Counted from the first letter of the stretch, positions 1-6,912 are shown. The stretch is DNA of 26,604 bases from an uncultured Eubacteriales bacterium (GCA_900547315.1 URGI01000022.1:1-26604); one strand, 5' to 3'. Numbers and translations are program-made. Notes: generated by a model not told the origin, from the letters alone.

Positions 1-39
1 TCTTATAGAATCACGGTGGGCTTTTCTATGCCTGCGGCC

Positions 40-1011
40 TTATTTCAGATATTCATCGAAGAAAGCTTTCAGCTTCTCGAACGGGATGACGTCCATCTGA
101 TCGTAAAGATCGGTGTGGTTGGCACCGGGGATGATAAGCAGCTCCTTGTTGTCGCCGGTGAGCTTGCTGTAAGCTGTCTCACTGAAATAGCGGGAGTGCG
201 CCTTTTCGCCGTGCACCAGCAGCACGGCGGAGCGTATCTCGCTGCTGTACTGCAGGATCGGCATATTCAGGAGCGAGAGCGGAGAGGTCACATTCCAGCC
301 CCTGTTGGAGTTGAGGCTGCGCGGATGATAGCCGCGCGGGGTCTTGTAATAGACGTAGTAGTCCTTCACGAACTGCGGCGCGTTCTCCGGCAGCGGATCG
401 ACCACGCCACCCGCCAGCGCGTAGGTGCCGTTTCTGTAGTCCTCGGTGCGCTGGGCGTTCATGGCCTTTCTCTTTTCAAAGCGCGCCTGCTCGGAATCCT
501 CCGCGTCAAAATAGCCGTTGGCGGTCACGCGGGTCATGTCGTACATGGTCATGGCGGCGGTCGCCTTGATGCGGGTGTCGATAGCCGCAGCGTTTATCGC
601 CATGCCGCCCCAGCCGCAGATACCGATGATACCGATGCGCTCCGGGTCAACGTTGTCCTGCACGGAGAGAAGATCGACCGCCGCACAGAAATCCTCGGTA
701 TTGATGTCGGGCGAGGCCACATAGCGCGGGGTGCCGCCGCTCTCGCCGGTGTATGACGGGTCGAATGCGATGGTCAGGAAGCCAAGCTCGGCCATCTTCT
801 GCGCGTACAGGCCGGAGGACTGCTCCTTGACTGCGCCGAACGGGCCGCTGACCGCGATCGCGGGCAGCTTGCCGGATGCGTTTTTCGGGGTGTACATATC
901 CGCCGCCAGCGTGATGCCGTAGCGGTTGTGGAAGGTCACTTTCTTATGATCGACCTTGTCGCTTTTGGGGAATACCTTGTCCCATTTCTGAGTCAGATTC
1001 AGTTTTTCCAT
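40..1011 (-). CDS. alpha/beta hydrolase, dienelactone-hydrolase-like
   Basis: A 323-residue predicted cytoplasmic alpha/beta hydrolase; the substrate cannot be read from sequence. The nucleophile elbow is G-I-C-G-W-G-G near residues 130-136, so the likely nucleophile is Cys132, as in dienelactone hydrolase, rather than serine. The catalytic histidine is probably His299 in G-A-N-H-T-D, and the HGEKAHSRYFSE segment (268-279) precedes the last strand as in related gut hydrolases. No signal peptide is visible. The ATG at 1011 has a good Shine-Dalgarno (AAGGAG) upstream. A MerR-type promoter at 1129-1159 reads into it, suggesting ligand- or stress-induced expression; no MerR gene is visible in the window, but one could lie beyond the left edge. 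The family call is secure, the exact reaction is not. Confidence 0.88.
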   Translation of the reverse strand: MEKLNLTQKWDKVFPKSDKVDHKKVTFHNRYGITLAADMYTPKNASGKLPAIAVSGPFGAVKEQSSGLYAQKMAELGFLTIAFDPSYTGESGGTPRYVASPDINTEDFCAAVDLLSVQDNVDPERIGIIGICGWGGMAINAAAIDTRIKATAAMTMYDMTRVTANGYFDAEDSEQARFEKRKAMNAQRTEDYRNGTYALAGGVVDPLPENAPQFVKDYYVYYKTPRGYHPRSLNSNRGWNVTSPLSLLNMPILQYSSEIRSAVLLVHGEKAHSRYFSETAYSKLTGDNKELLIIPGANHTDLYDQMDVIPFEKLKAFFDEYLK

Positions 1012-1108
1012 AATTCAAATCTCCTTCGTGATCTGATGAGCTTCCATCAGTGCGGCGGATCGGCGCTGTCGAAGCTGCCGACAGGGGCGATCACCGCCGG
1101 TTCATACT

Positions 1109-1121
1109 GTACATTCTGTAC
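1109..1121. promoter_or_regulatory. 13-bp palindrome near the hydrolase transcription start
   Basis: GTACA-TTC-TGTAC is a perfect inverted repeat just downstream of the -10 of the MerR-type promoter, so it lies near or just after the expected transcription start. It could be a second operator or a small leader hairpin. No known factor is recognised. Confidence 0.35.
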
Positions 1122-1128
1122 GTTCATG

Positions 1129-1159
1129 ATGATAATACATAAACCTGACTTCAGGTCAA
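1129..1159 (-). promoter_or_regulatory. MerR-type promoter with 19-bp spacer and operator palindrome
   Basis: On the minus strand a -35 TTGACC (1154-1159) and a -10 TATCAT (1129-1134) are 19 bp apart, the overlong spacing typical of MerR-activated promoters. A dyad ACCTGA-N2-TCAGGT (1143-1156) overlaps the -35 and fills part of the spacer, as MerR-family operators do. An alternative -10 TATTAT (1132-1137) gives 16 bp spacing. It drives the hydrolase gene. Confidence 0.7.
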
Positions 1160-1241
1160 GGCTTTTTTTGAAAAATTTTCAGAGAATTTTATTGTCGTGC
1201 CCCGACGGACGGCAGCGCCCGCCGTCTTAAGAGTTCTTATG

Positions 1242-1270
1242 TTGTATGAGGAGCGGGTATATGCTATGCT
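1242..1270 (+). promoter_or_regulatory. candidate sigma-A promoter for the lipoprotein
   Basis: TTGTAT (1242-1247) and TATGCT (1265-1270) with a 17-bp spacer, about 40 bp before the ATG at 1310. Hexamers are moderate matches. Confidence 0.45.
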
Positions 1271-1309
1271 TTTCTTGGCAAAATGTGCATGATAAGGAGG
1301 TATACACCC

Positions 1310-1726
1310 ATGAAAAAGCGTTTTATGCTCCTGCTGGCGGCGCTGGCGCTGGTGCTCGCACTGGCCGGATGCGGCGGGAACGTCGATAATGTCGAGATCG
1401 TCGAATGGGAGCCGTCGGAGATATACTCCGATGCCGACATTGAGGCTGCCTTCCGGACGGTCGAGAACTACTTCAGAAGAGAGTTCAAAGGCTGCACGCT
1501 GACGCAGCTCTATTACGTCGGTGACGACCACGCGGATGAGTTTGCCCGGATCGCGGATCAATACGACTCCGATGTTGAGGCGATAGTGATCGGTTCTTCC
1601 TTCGACGTCGATTCGTCCGGCGGCAATGGCTCGCTCAATCCGAACTCGACCTACACCAGATGGGAGTGGATCCTCGTCCGCAGCAGCGGCGGTTCGTGGC
1701 GTCACGTTGACCACGGATATGGATAA
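1310..1726 (+). CDS. small lipoprotein of unknown function
   Basis: A 138-residue secreted lipoprotein. The start at 1310 is chosen over an upstream in-frame ATG (1283) because AAGGAGG lies just before it and because M-K-K-R-F begins a classic signal peptide ending in the lipobox L-A-G-C (about residues 17-20), followed by G-G-N. The mature part is acidic, begins with a helical region and ends with a Ser/Gly/Asn-rich stretch and a W-E-W-I-L-V strand near the C-terminus. It resembles small Firmicute lipoproteins annotated only as domains of unknown function (perhaps DUF4829-like; this is recollection, not checked). It stands alone between its own promoter and a strong terminator. Role unknown; location on the outer membrane face is well supported. 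Confidence 0.8.
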   Translation: MKKRFMLLLAALALVLALAGCGGNVDNVEIVEWEPSEIYSDADIEAAFRTVENYFRREFKGCTLTQLYYVGDDHADEFARIADQYDSDVEAIVIGSSFDVDSSGGNGSLNPNSTYTRWEWILVRSSGGSWRHVDHGYG

Positions 1727-1729
1727 TAA

Positions 1730-1766
1730 AATATATCCCCATGAGCAGAACTCATGGGGATATATT
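1730..1766. terminator. bidirectional intrinsic terminator
   Basis: A 16-bp perfect stem (arms 1730-1745 and 1751-1766, loop CAGAA) between two convergent genes. The stem is AT-rich at its base and its core is CCCCATGAG/CTCATGGGG. The distal arm ends at the stop region of the minus-strand membrane protein, so it can serve both. Confidence 0.85.
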
Positions 1767-2437
1767 TATCTCACGCGCTCGCGGTTATTCTCCGAGATGC
1801 GCTCCGTGAGCGCCAGAGCGTCCGGCCTGCGGCGGAGCTGTTCGGTAAATTTCGCGGAATAGGCCGCGAAGATGAAGTACACATACGGCATACCGAGGTT
1901 GGTTTCCAGCAGGGAATTGATTATCAGCGTGTGCAGCTTGTCGCCGAAGCTTGCAAAGCCCGCACTGCGTATGCCGCCCAGCAGCAGTCCGGCCTCCCAG
2001 CCGAACTGAACCAGTATCCCGATGGCCAGTATCCACGGAATATTCACCCGCTTTTCGCGGTCACGCTGCCGCAGATTATAGATTATAACGCCGAGGTAGC
2101 CGACGAAGAGTATCAGCGCCATGTAGCCGTGGTACGCGCCGGTCGTGCGCTGGATGATTATCGGCGCCGCGTCGGGGGCGAAGGTCTGCGTCAGCAGCGG
2201 GCAGCAGAACCACCAGCCGAGGATCAGCAGCGACCACTCGAACAGGTGCTCGTCCTTTGACAGCCACAGCCATATCCACGTGAAATTCGTGAACCCGTAG
2301 CTGACCGACATCCACAGCAGAACGAGGAACAGGCTGTGCCCTTCGGAGATAGTGCGCGAGTGGCAGACGAGGTGGAAAATGCCGTAATCGACCAGCATGT
2401 ACACCACGCCCATCACAAGCCCGACCAGCACCGCCAT
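1766..2437 (-). CDS. polytopic membrane protein, unknown family
   Basis: An unrecognised integral membrane protein with about six hydrophobic segments, aromatic-rich around the middle (W-I-W-L-W-L, W-W-F-C-C) and with a basic cytoplasmic C-tail. The frame is open up to a TTG at 2515, giving 249 residues and one more hydrophobic segment, but that TTG has no Shine-Dalgarno and is itself the -35 box of a near-perfect promoter (2487-2515). I therefore place the start at the ATG at 2437 (223 residues), about 40 nt into the predicted transcript, although its ribosome site (GAAAAAGAAG) is weak. If an upstream promoter is used, the longer form would be possible. It is convergent with the lipoprotein and divergent from the gene at 2624. 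No function is assigned. Confidence 0.65.
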   Translation of the reverse strand: MAVLVGLVMGVVYMLVDYGIFHLVCHSRTISEGHSLFLVLLWMSVSYGFTNFTWIWLWLSKDEHLFEWSLLILGWWFCCPLLTQTFAPDAAPIIIQRTTGAYHGYMALILFVGYLGVIIYNLRQRDREKRVNIPWILAIGILVQFGWEAGLLLGGIRSAGFASFGDKLHTLIINSLLETNLGMPYVYFIFAAYSAKFTEQLRRRPDALALTERISENNRERVR

Positions 2438-2486
2438 ATACTTCTTTTTCGTCAGCAGCAGCGCCAGAAATACGCAGAGAAACGCG

Positions 2487-2515
2487 ATTATAGCCCGCCG
2501 GAGAGCCGGAGTCAA
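2487..2515 (-). promoter_or_regulatory. near-consensus sigma-A promoter
   Basis: Minus-strand TTGACT (2510-2515) and TATAAT (2487-2492) with exactly 17 bp between them. It lies inside the longest open frame of the downstream membrane protein and argues for a shorter start. Confidence 0.75.
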
Positions 2516-2549
2516 GGAAGCGGCGGGTCGGAGTTTTTGAATTTCGTGA

Positions 2550-2577
2550 TTGAAATGGCGCGAATCCGTGGTACAAT
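2550..2577 (+). promoter_or_regulatory. candidate sigma-A promoter
   Basis: TTGAAA (2550-2555) and TACAAT (2572-2577) with a 16-bp spacer, about 46 bp before the ATG at 2624; a further TATAAT lies just downstream but lacks a matching -35. Confidence 0.55.
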
Positions 2578-2623
2578 AAATTATAATCTTTGAAAGTCAC
2601 AATAATATTTGGAGGTGCCCACC

Positions 2624-3226
2624 ATGAAAAAATGGCAGATCATCGCGCCCATCGGCATAGCCGCCGCGGCGGCCGCCGCAGTGCTCGCCATGCGCAAAAA
2701 GCCGCAGGCAGCAGCCGACGCAAAGCCCGCACCGGCAGCGAAGAAGCCCGCGCCCGCGGCGCAGCTCAAGACCGGAAGCTACAGCTTCGTCTCCGGCTAC
2801 AAGGACGCAGCGACCGTAGAGGTCAAGGTCGGCTACGATCCTGAGCGCTTCAGCTTTGCCGTGATAGAGGACAGCTTCCCTGCATACTCCAGCGACTCCC
2901 ACGTCGCCGTGATATACGGCGAGGACTTCACCGCCCAGATAGAATACGCCGGATACTACCACGGCGAGGACTTTGCCGCAATGAGCGCGGCGGCGCGCGG
3001 CAAGTTCCAAGGCTACGGCGAGATCGAGTTCGGCGCGCTCCGCGGCATACGCTATATCGACGGGGACTGCATATGCATGTGCTTCCCTGTGCCGGGCGAC
3101 GAATACAGCTATCTGCTCGTGACGGTCATCAAGGCCGAGGGCAACGACGATACGCTCGACGAGCTTCAGGACGACGAGAACCTCGCGGCGCTGCTCGGAA
3201 GCGTCGAGATAAGCTCGGAAAAGTAA
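2624..3226 (+). CDS. membrane-anchored extracytoplasmic protein, unknown function
   Basis: A 200-residue protein that I do not recognise. The ATG at 2624 follows GGAGGTG at ideal spacing. The N-terminus (M-K-K-W-Q then a long Ile/Ala-rich helix to about residue 22, followed by R-K-K) looks like an uncleaved signal anchor. Residues about 25-48 are a low-complexity Ala/Pro/Lys linker, and the remaining ~150 residues form an acidic, aromatic-containing soluble domain with one cysteine-containing strand (C-I-C-M-C-F). The linker and anchor suggest a domain displayed outside the membrane. It has its own promoter and is followed by hairpins. Function unknown. Confidence 0.72.
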   Translation: MKKWQIIAPIGIAAAAAAAVLAMRKKPQAAADAKPAPAAKKPAPAAQLKTGSYSFVSGYKDAATVEVKVGYDPERFSFAVIEDSFPAYSSDSHVAVIYGEDFTAQIEYAGYYHGEDFAAMSAAARGKFQGYGEIEFGALRGIRYIDGDCICMCFPVPGDEYSYLLVTVIKAEGNDDTLDELQDDENLAALLGSVEISSEK

Positions 3227-3248
3227 GCGAGACAGCGAAATCAGCTCA

Positions 3249-3272
3249 GAGCCGCCCAGAAATGGGCGGCTC
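3249..3272. terminator. stable hairpin after the gene ending at 3226
   Basis: GAGCCGCCC (3249-3257) pairs perfectly with GGGCGGCTC (3264-3272) around a 6-nt loop. There is no run of T after it, so it may be a weak terminator or an RNA 3' end rather than a classic intrinsic terminator. Confidence 0.5.
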
Positions 3273-3326
3273 AGTCTGTCAAAGAACATGTGCAGCAGGG
3301 CGCGGATAAGAGAGCAGCGGGGGAGC

Positions 3327-3441
3327 TTGAGGGGGCAAGGCCCGCCTCAAATACAATAAACCGCCGTCCAAAAGTCTTGATACATCAACGACTTTTGGAG
3401 CAAAGCAGCATTTTGATAATATCAAAATGCTCGGCGGCTTT
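3327..3441. repeat. palindromic element with three-way-junction fold
   Basis: This region holds no convincing gene but dense dyad symmetry. A first hairpin joins TTGAGGGGGC (3327-3336) with GCCC-G-CCTCAA (3340-3350). A second unit is enclosed by CCGCCG (3361-3366) and CGGCGG (3432-3437) and contains two side hairpins: TCCAAAAGTC (3367-3376)/GACTTTTGGA (3390-3399), extended inward by TTGAT/ATCAA, and GCATTTTGAT (3408-3417)/ATCAAAATGC (3421-3430). As RNA or single-stranded DNA it would fold as a closed stem with two arms. It looks like a small dispersed repeat (REP- or MITE-like) or a structured 3' UTR. Copy number cannot be judged here. Confidence 0.6.
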
Positions 3442-3491
3442 GTTTATGCCGGTTCGACATTGATTTAACATGGAAAGGCGCTATAAACTGT

Positions 3492-3520
3492 TTGACTTTG
3501 CCCCTGCCGTGGGGTAAAAT
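3492..3520 (+). promoter_or_regulatory. sigma-A promoter of nfnAB
   Basis: TTGACT (3492-3497) and TAAAAT (3515-3520), 17-bp spacer. The spacer itself contains CCCC-TGCCGT-GGGG, an inverted repeat. Confidence 0.75.
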
Positions 3521-3527
3521 ATAAAAT

Positions 3528-3539
3528 TGTTTATAAACA
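3528..3539. promoter_or_regulatory. 12-bp perfect palindrome at the nfnAB transcription start
   Basis: TGTTTATAAACA lies 8 bp downstream of the -10 box, where a bound repressor would block transcription. The half-site TTGTTTA is reminiscent of Rex operators, but the half-sites are too close together for the usual Rex spacing, so the factor is unknown. Confidence 0.4.
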
Positions 3540-3565
3540 TATCGGATAAGGTATGGAGGTAAAAG

Positions 3566-4432
3566 ATGTATAAAGTAGTAACGAAGCGATTTTTGAATGA
3601 GGCGAAGACGATCTGTCTCTTCGAGATAGAAGCGCCGCTGGCGGCGAAGCACGCGCAGGCGGGTCAGTTCGTCATCTTCCGTCTTGACGAGCAGGGCGAG
3701 CGCGTACCTGTGTCCATCGCGGGCTGGGACCGTGAGAAGGGCACTGTCACCGTCATGGTGCAGGCCGCAGGCCGCACCACCAGAATGCTCCACACTGTTG
3801 AGCAGGGCGACTATATAACCGACTTTGTCGGCCCCCTCGGCAAAGCGACCGAGATGGAAGGGCTGAAGAAGGTCTGCGTTGTCGGCGGCGGCGTCGGCTG
3901 CGCGATCGCGTACCCCATCGCAAAGGAAATGCATAAGCTCGGCATCGACGTCACTTTCATCGCCGGCTTCAGAAGCGCGGATATCGTCATCCTCAAGGAC
4001 GAGCTGAAGGCCGCGTCCGACAAGCTCATCATCTGCACCGACGACGGCTCCTACGGCGAAAAGGGCTTCACCACGAAGTACCTTCAGGACGAGATAGAGG
4101 CCAACATCAAGGAAGGCAAGCCGCAGTTTGACCGCGTCATTGCCATCGGTCCCGACATCATGATGAAGTTCCTCGCCGACGTCACCCGCCCCTACGGCAT
4201 CAAGACCATCATCTCCCTCGACCCGATCATGGTCGACGGCACCGGCATGTGCGGCGGCTGCCGCGTCATCGTCGGCGGCGAGACGAAGTTTGCCTGCGTT
4301 GACGGGCCGGACTTCGACGCGCACGAGGTCGATTTCGATTCTCTTCTCAAGCGCGCTGCGTTCTATAAGGAAGAGCAGGATGAGGAAGCAAAGCATATTT
4401 GCAGAATGACGGGAGGACACCGCAATGGCTAA
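3566..4432 (+). CDS. nfnA: NADH-dependent reduced ferredoxin:NADP+ oxidoreductase, small subunit NfnA
   Basis: A 288-residue subunit of the cytoplasmic electron-bifurcating transhydrogenase NfnAB, which couples NADP+ reduction by reduced ferredoxin to NADP+ reduction by NADH. It has a ferredoxin-reductase-like FAD domain (R46-V-P-V-S-I motif), an NAD-binding fold (G-G-G-V-G-C near 107-112) and a C-terminal [2Fe-2S] site. The cluster ligands appear as Asp224, Cys229, Cys232 and Cys244, matching the unusual Asp plus three Cys ligation described for NfnA. That detail separates it from plain dihydroorotate dehydrogenase electron-transfer subunits. The ATG follows GGAGG. Its end overlaps nfnB by 8 nt, implying translational coupling. 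Confidence 0.93.
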   Translation: MYKVVTKRFLNEAKTICLFEIEAPLAAKHAQAGQFVIFRLDEQGERVPVSIAGWDREKGTVTVMVQAAGRTTRMLHTVEQGDYITDFVGPLGKATEMEGLKKVCVVGGGVGCAIAYPIAKEMHKLGIDVTFIAGFRSADIVILKDELKAASDKLIICTDDGSYGEKGFTTKYLQDEIEANIKEGKPQFDRVIAIGPDIMMKFLADVTRPYGIKTIISLDPIMVDGTGMCGGCRVIVGGETKFACVDGPDFDAHEVDFDSLLKRAAFYKEEQDEEAKHICRMTGGHRNG

Positions 4433-5816
4433 TATGAAAATGACCAAGAATCCCATGCCCGAACAGGATCCCGTTGTTCGTGCCGGTAATTTCGACGAGG
4501 TCGCCCTTGGCTACACCCCCGAAATGGCAATAGACGAGGCAAAGCGCTGCCTCAACTGTAAGAATTCTCTCTGCCGCACTGGCTGCCCCGTAAAGGTGCG
4601 TATCCCGCAGTTCATCGCAAAGGTCGCCGAGGGCGATTTCGACGCGGCGTATGAGATCATCACCTCCACCAACTCCCTGCCTGCCGTCTGCGGCCGTGTC
4701 TGCCCGCAGGAGAAGCAGTGCGAATCTAAGTGCGTGCGCGGCATCAAGGGCGAGAGCGTCGGCATTGGCCGTCTTGAGCGCTTCGTCGCGGACTACCATA
4801 TGAATAAGGAAGTCAAGGACGAGGTCAAGGTCCCCGAATCCAACGGCCACCGCATCGCGGTCGTCGGCTCCGGCCCCGCGGGTTTGACCTGCGCGGGCGA
4901 CCTGAGAAAGATGGGCTACGACGTCACCGTTTACGAAGCTTTCCATAAGTCCGGCGGCGTTCTGGTGTACGGCATCCCGCAGTTCCGTCTGCCGAAGGAG
5001 ATAGTCGCAAAGGAAATAGATAACCTCAAGGCCATGGGCGTGAAAATCATCAATAACGCCATCGTCGGCAAGTCCGAGACCGTGGACGAGCTGTTCGCGG
5101 ACGGCTACGAGGCCGTGTTCATCGGCTCCGGCGCGGGTCTGCCGCAGTTCCTGCATATTCCCGGCGAGAACCTGCTGGGTGTGTACTCCGCAAATGAGCT
5201 GCTGACCCGCGTCAACCTCATGAAGGCATACCGCGATGATTACGATACGCCGATAAAGCACTTCCACCGTGTCGCCGTCGTCGGCGCGGGCAACGTTGCG
5301 ATGGACGCGGCGCGCGTTGCGAAGCGTCTGGGCGCGGAGCATGTGTACATCGCATACCGCCGCGGCCGCGACGAGCTGCCTGCCCGTAAGGAAGAAGTCG
5401 AGCATGCCGAGGCCGAGGGCATCGAGTTCCAGCTGCTGAATAACCCGACCCGCATCCTCGCGGGCGAGGACGGCCACGTTACCGGCATCGAGCTTCTGCG
5501 TCAGGAGCTGGGCGAGCCGGATGCCAAGGGCCGCCGCAGTCCCGTACCCGTGCCGGGCTCCGAGTGGGTGCTGGATGTTGACACGGTCATCATCGCCATC
5601 GGCACCAGCCCGAACCCGCTGATCCGCAACACGACCGAGGGCCTGACCTTCACCCGCAAGGGCGGCATCGAAGCCGACGAGGGTGGCCGCACGGCGCGCG
5701 AGGGCGTGTTCGCGGGCGGCGACGCTGTCACCGGAGCTGCCACCGTTATCCTCGCCATGGGCGCAGGCAAGGCCGGCGCCAAGAGCATCGACGAGTACAT
5801 CAAGAGCAAAAAATAA
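4425..5816 (+). CDS. nfnB: NADH-dependent reduced ferredoxin:NADP+ oxidoreductase, large subunit NfnB
   Basis: A 463-residue flavoprotein homologous to the glutamate synthase small subunit (GltD-like, often labelled GltA in Clostridia). Two [4Fe-4S] sites are visible near the N-terminus: Cys42, 45, 50, 54 and Cys89, 93, 99, 103. These are followed by an FAD-binding Rossmann motif (V-V-G-S-G-P-A-G-L, about 146-154) and an NAD(P)H-binding motif V-V-G-A-G-N-V-A-M-D near 285-294 with downstream R-R-G-R-D-E-L-P-A. In NfnAB this subunit carries the bifurcating FAD. No large glutamate synthase subunit is nearby and nfnA overlaps it, which favours the Nfn role over glutamate synthesis. A strong terminator follows 16 nt after the stop. 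Confidence 0.94.
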   Translation: MANMKMTKNPMPEQDPVVRAGNFDEVALGYTPEMAIDEAKRCLNCKNSLCRTGCPVKVRIPQFIAKVAEGDFDAAYEIITSTNSLPAVCGRVCPQEKQCESKCVRGIKGESVGIGRLERFVADYHMNKEVKDEVKVPESNGHRIAVVGSGPAGLTCAGDLRKMGYDVTVYEAFHKSGGVLVYGIPQFRLPKEIVAKEIDNLKAMGVKIINNAIVGKSETVDELFADGYEAVFIGSGAGLPQFLHIPGENLLGVYSANELLTRVNLMKAYRDDYDTPIKHFHRVAVVGAGNVAMDAARVAKRLGAEHVYIAYRRGRDELPARKEEVEHAEAEGIEFQLLNNPTRILAGEDGHVTGIELLRQELGEPDAKGRRSPVPVPGSEWVLDVDTVIIAIGTSPNPLIRNTTEGLTFTRKGGIEADEGGRTAREGVFAGGDAVTGAATVILAMGAGKAGAKSIDEYIKSKK

Positions 5817-5832
5817 GATATGAGCAAACAGA

Positions 5833-5867
5833 CCGCCGCAGCGTTTTACCACGCTGCGGCGGTTTTT
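5833..5867 (+). terminator. intrinsic terminator of nfnAB
   Basis: CCGCCGCAGCG (5833-5843) pairs perfectly with CGCTGCGGCGG (5852-5862) across an 8-nt loop and is followed by five T residues. Confidence 0.93.
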
Positions 5868-5959
5868 CCGCGCGATGCAGGTTTTTACTTTACACGCGGT
5901 AAACTTTTTTGGATAGCGGAACGCAAATATATTTGCTGTAATTGGACAAGAGACACAAA

Positions 5960-5992
5960 CCGGCGGCATATGCCGGATGAAATCGGTACAAT
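5960..5992 (+). promoter_or_regulatory. dyad and -10-like box before the LysR remnant
   Basis: CCGGC (5960-5964) and GCCGG (5972-5976) flank a perfect palindrome GGCATATGCC (5965-5974), followed by TACAAT (5987-5992). This may be a leftover LysR-type operator and promoter. No -35 match is evident. Confidence 0.3.
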
Positions 5993-6014
5993 TTGCTGAA
6001 GGGAGATACGCGGT

Positions 6015-6089
6015 ATGTATAACAAACATCTTGATGCATTCATGAGCGTGGTCGAGAAGGGCAGCTTCTCGAAGGCGGCGGAACGATAA
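6015..6089 (+). pseudogene. LysR-family regulator, N-terminal remnant
   Basis: An ATG with a good Shine-Dalgarno (GGGAG) opens a 24-codon frame M-Y-N-K-H-L-D-A-F, ending in E-K-G-S-F-S-K-A-A-E-R and then TAA. This is the start of a LysR-type winged-helix DNA-binding domain (normally ~300 residues), cut inside the first helix-turn-helix. The sequence then switches to an unrelated protein in another frame, so only a fragment remains. The intact start and ribosome site suggest a deletion rather than slow decay. Confidence 0.75.
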
Positions 6090-6300
6090 GGGCGTTATCC
6101 TCACCATCGGCTCCGACTGCTTCAACAATGAGATCACTCCTTACGGCTATACCACCGTCGGCGAGCTGCACATGTTCGTCGAGAAGGTCGGCATCAGCGA
6201 GATGGATACCATCGTCGCCGCCACCAGCAACGGTGCAAAGGTCCTGCGCGTATACGACAAGACCGGTTCTCTCGAAGCCGGAAAGAGCGCCGACCTGCTC
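6088..6300 (+). pseudogene. amidohydrolase, C-terminal remnant
   Basis: Frame +1 relative to the LysR piece. From AAG at 6088 it encodes K-G-V-I-L-T-I-G-S-D, continues through N-E-I-T-P-Y-G-Y-T-T-V-G-E-L and ends in G-S-L-E-A-G-K-S-A-D-L-L, the typical C-terminal signature of metal-dependent amidohydrolases (imidazolonepropionase-like). The metal-binding N-terminal two thirds are missing. It lacks its own start; the first ATG in frame is at 6172. The reading frame continues without a stop into EamA sequence. Confidence 0.75.
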
Positions 6301-6699
6301 TCCACCTACGGCTCGGTGTACACCTTTGCATTGGGTCAGTTCGTAGCCGGCATCCTGATGAACATCATCCGCTGCCAGATCTGGAAGTTCACCATGCCCA
6401 CCACCGGCGTCATCGACACTCCGCTGGTGCTCGTGCTTGCCTACCAGCTCATCTTTGGCACCATGATCTCCTACTGCATCTACCTCGTCGGTGTGACGAT
6501 GATCGGACCGTCCAGAGCGAGTATGCTCTCTTCCATCGAGCCTGTTGCCACCGCAGTCCTCGCGGCTGTGCTGCTTGCAACTCCGCTGGTGTTCATGGAC
6601 TATGTCGGCGTTGTGCTCATCACCATCTGCATCCTCGTCCTTGCGATACCCACCAAGGCGAAACCTGTACCTGCTCCGGCTCAGCCGACGGACAGCTAA
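6301..6699 (+). pseudogene. EamA-family transporter, C-terminal remnant
   Basis: About 132 codons in the same frame as the amidohydrolase piece, encoding four or five transmembrane helices and a Pro/Ala/Lys-rich tail. The segment G-P-S-R-A-S-M-L-S-S-I-E-P-V matches the conserved helix near the end of the second EamA repeat of DMT-superfamily exporters. Members normally have ten helices in ~300 residues, so the first repeat and more are gone. An ORF from 6172 to 6699 could in principle make an amidohydrolase-EamA hybrid, but there is no clear ribosome site. Confidence 0.78.
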
Positions 6700-6730
6700 G
6701 CGGAATACCACCTACTATTTTCACTCCTTA

Positions 6731-6766
6731 AGCTGCGGCGCGGTTATCCCCGCTGCGGCTGTTTTC
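6731..6766 (+). terminator. terminator after the EamA remnant
   Basis: Arms 6731-6743 and 6748-6760 pair at 12 of 13 positions, counting two G-U pairs, and are followed by GTTTTC. It probably terminated the original EamA transcript. Confidence 0.6.
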
Positions 6767-6883
6767 TTAAACGCCGCAATGTGAAATACCCCAGATAGTT
6801 ACAGACGACGTTAAAAACCCGTAAATTTGGTAACATATATAACGCGGAAACGCGTTATTGATTTATTTTTGTCAAAGTTAAGC

Positions 6884-6912
6884 TTGCTTTTTTTGATGAC
6901 TTGTGCAATAAT
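6884..6912 (+). promoter_or_regulatory. candidate promoter of the atp operon
   Basis: TTGCTT (6884-6889) and AATAAT (6907-6912), 17-bp spacer, about 160 bp before atpB. Hexamers are imperfect, and other AT-rich boxes nearby are possible. Confidence 0.35.

Noticed and set aside
3566..5816. Glutamate synthase or dihydroorotate dehydrogenase electron-transfer genes
   Set aside because: No glutamate synthase large subunit or pyrD is nearby, and the Asp plus three Cys cluster site with the overlapping pair fits NfnAB.
4347..6137. Minus-strand open frame of 596 codons opposite nfnB
   Set aside because: It mirrors nfnB codon bias, runs through the nfnB terminator and the LysR remnant, and shows no protein family.
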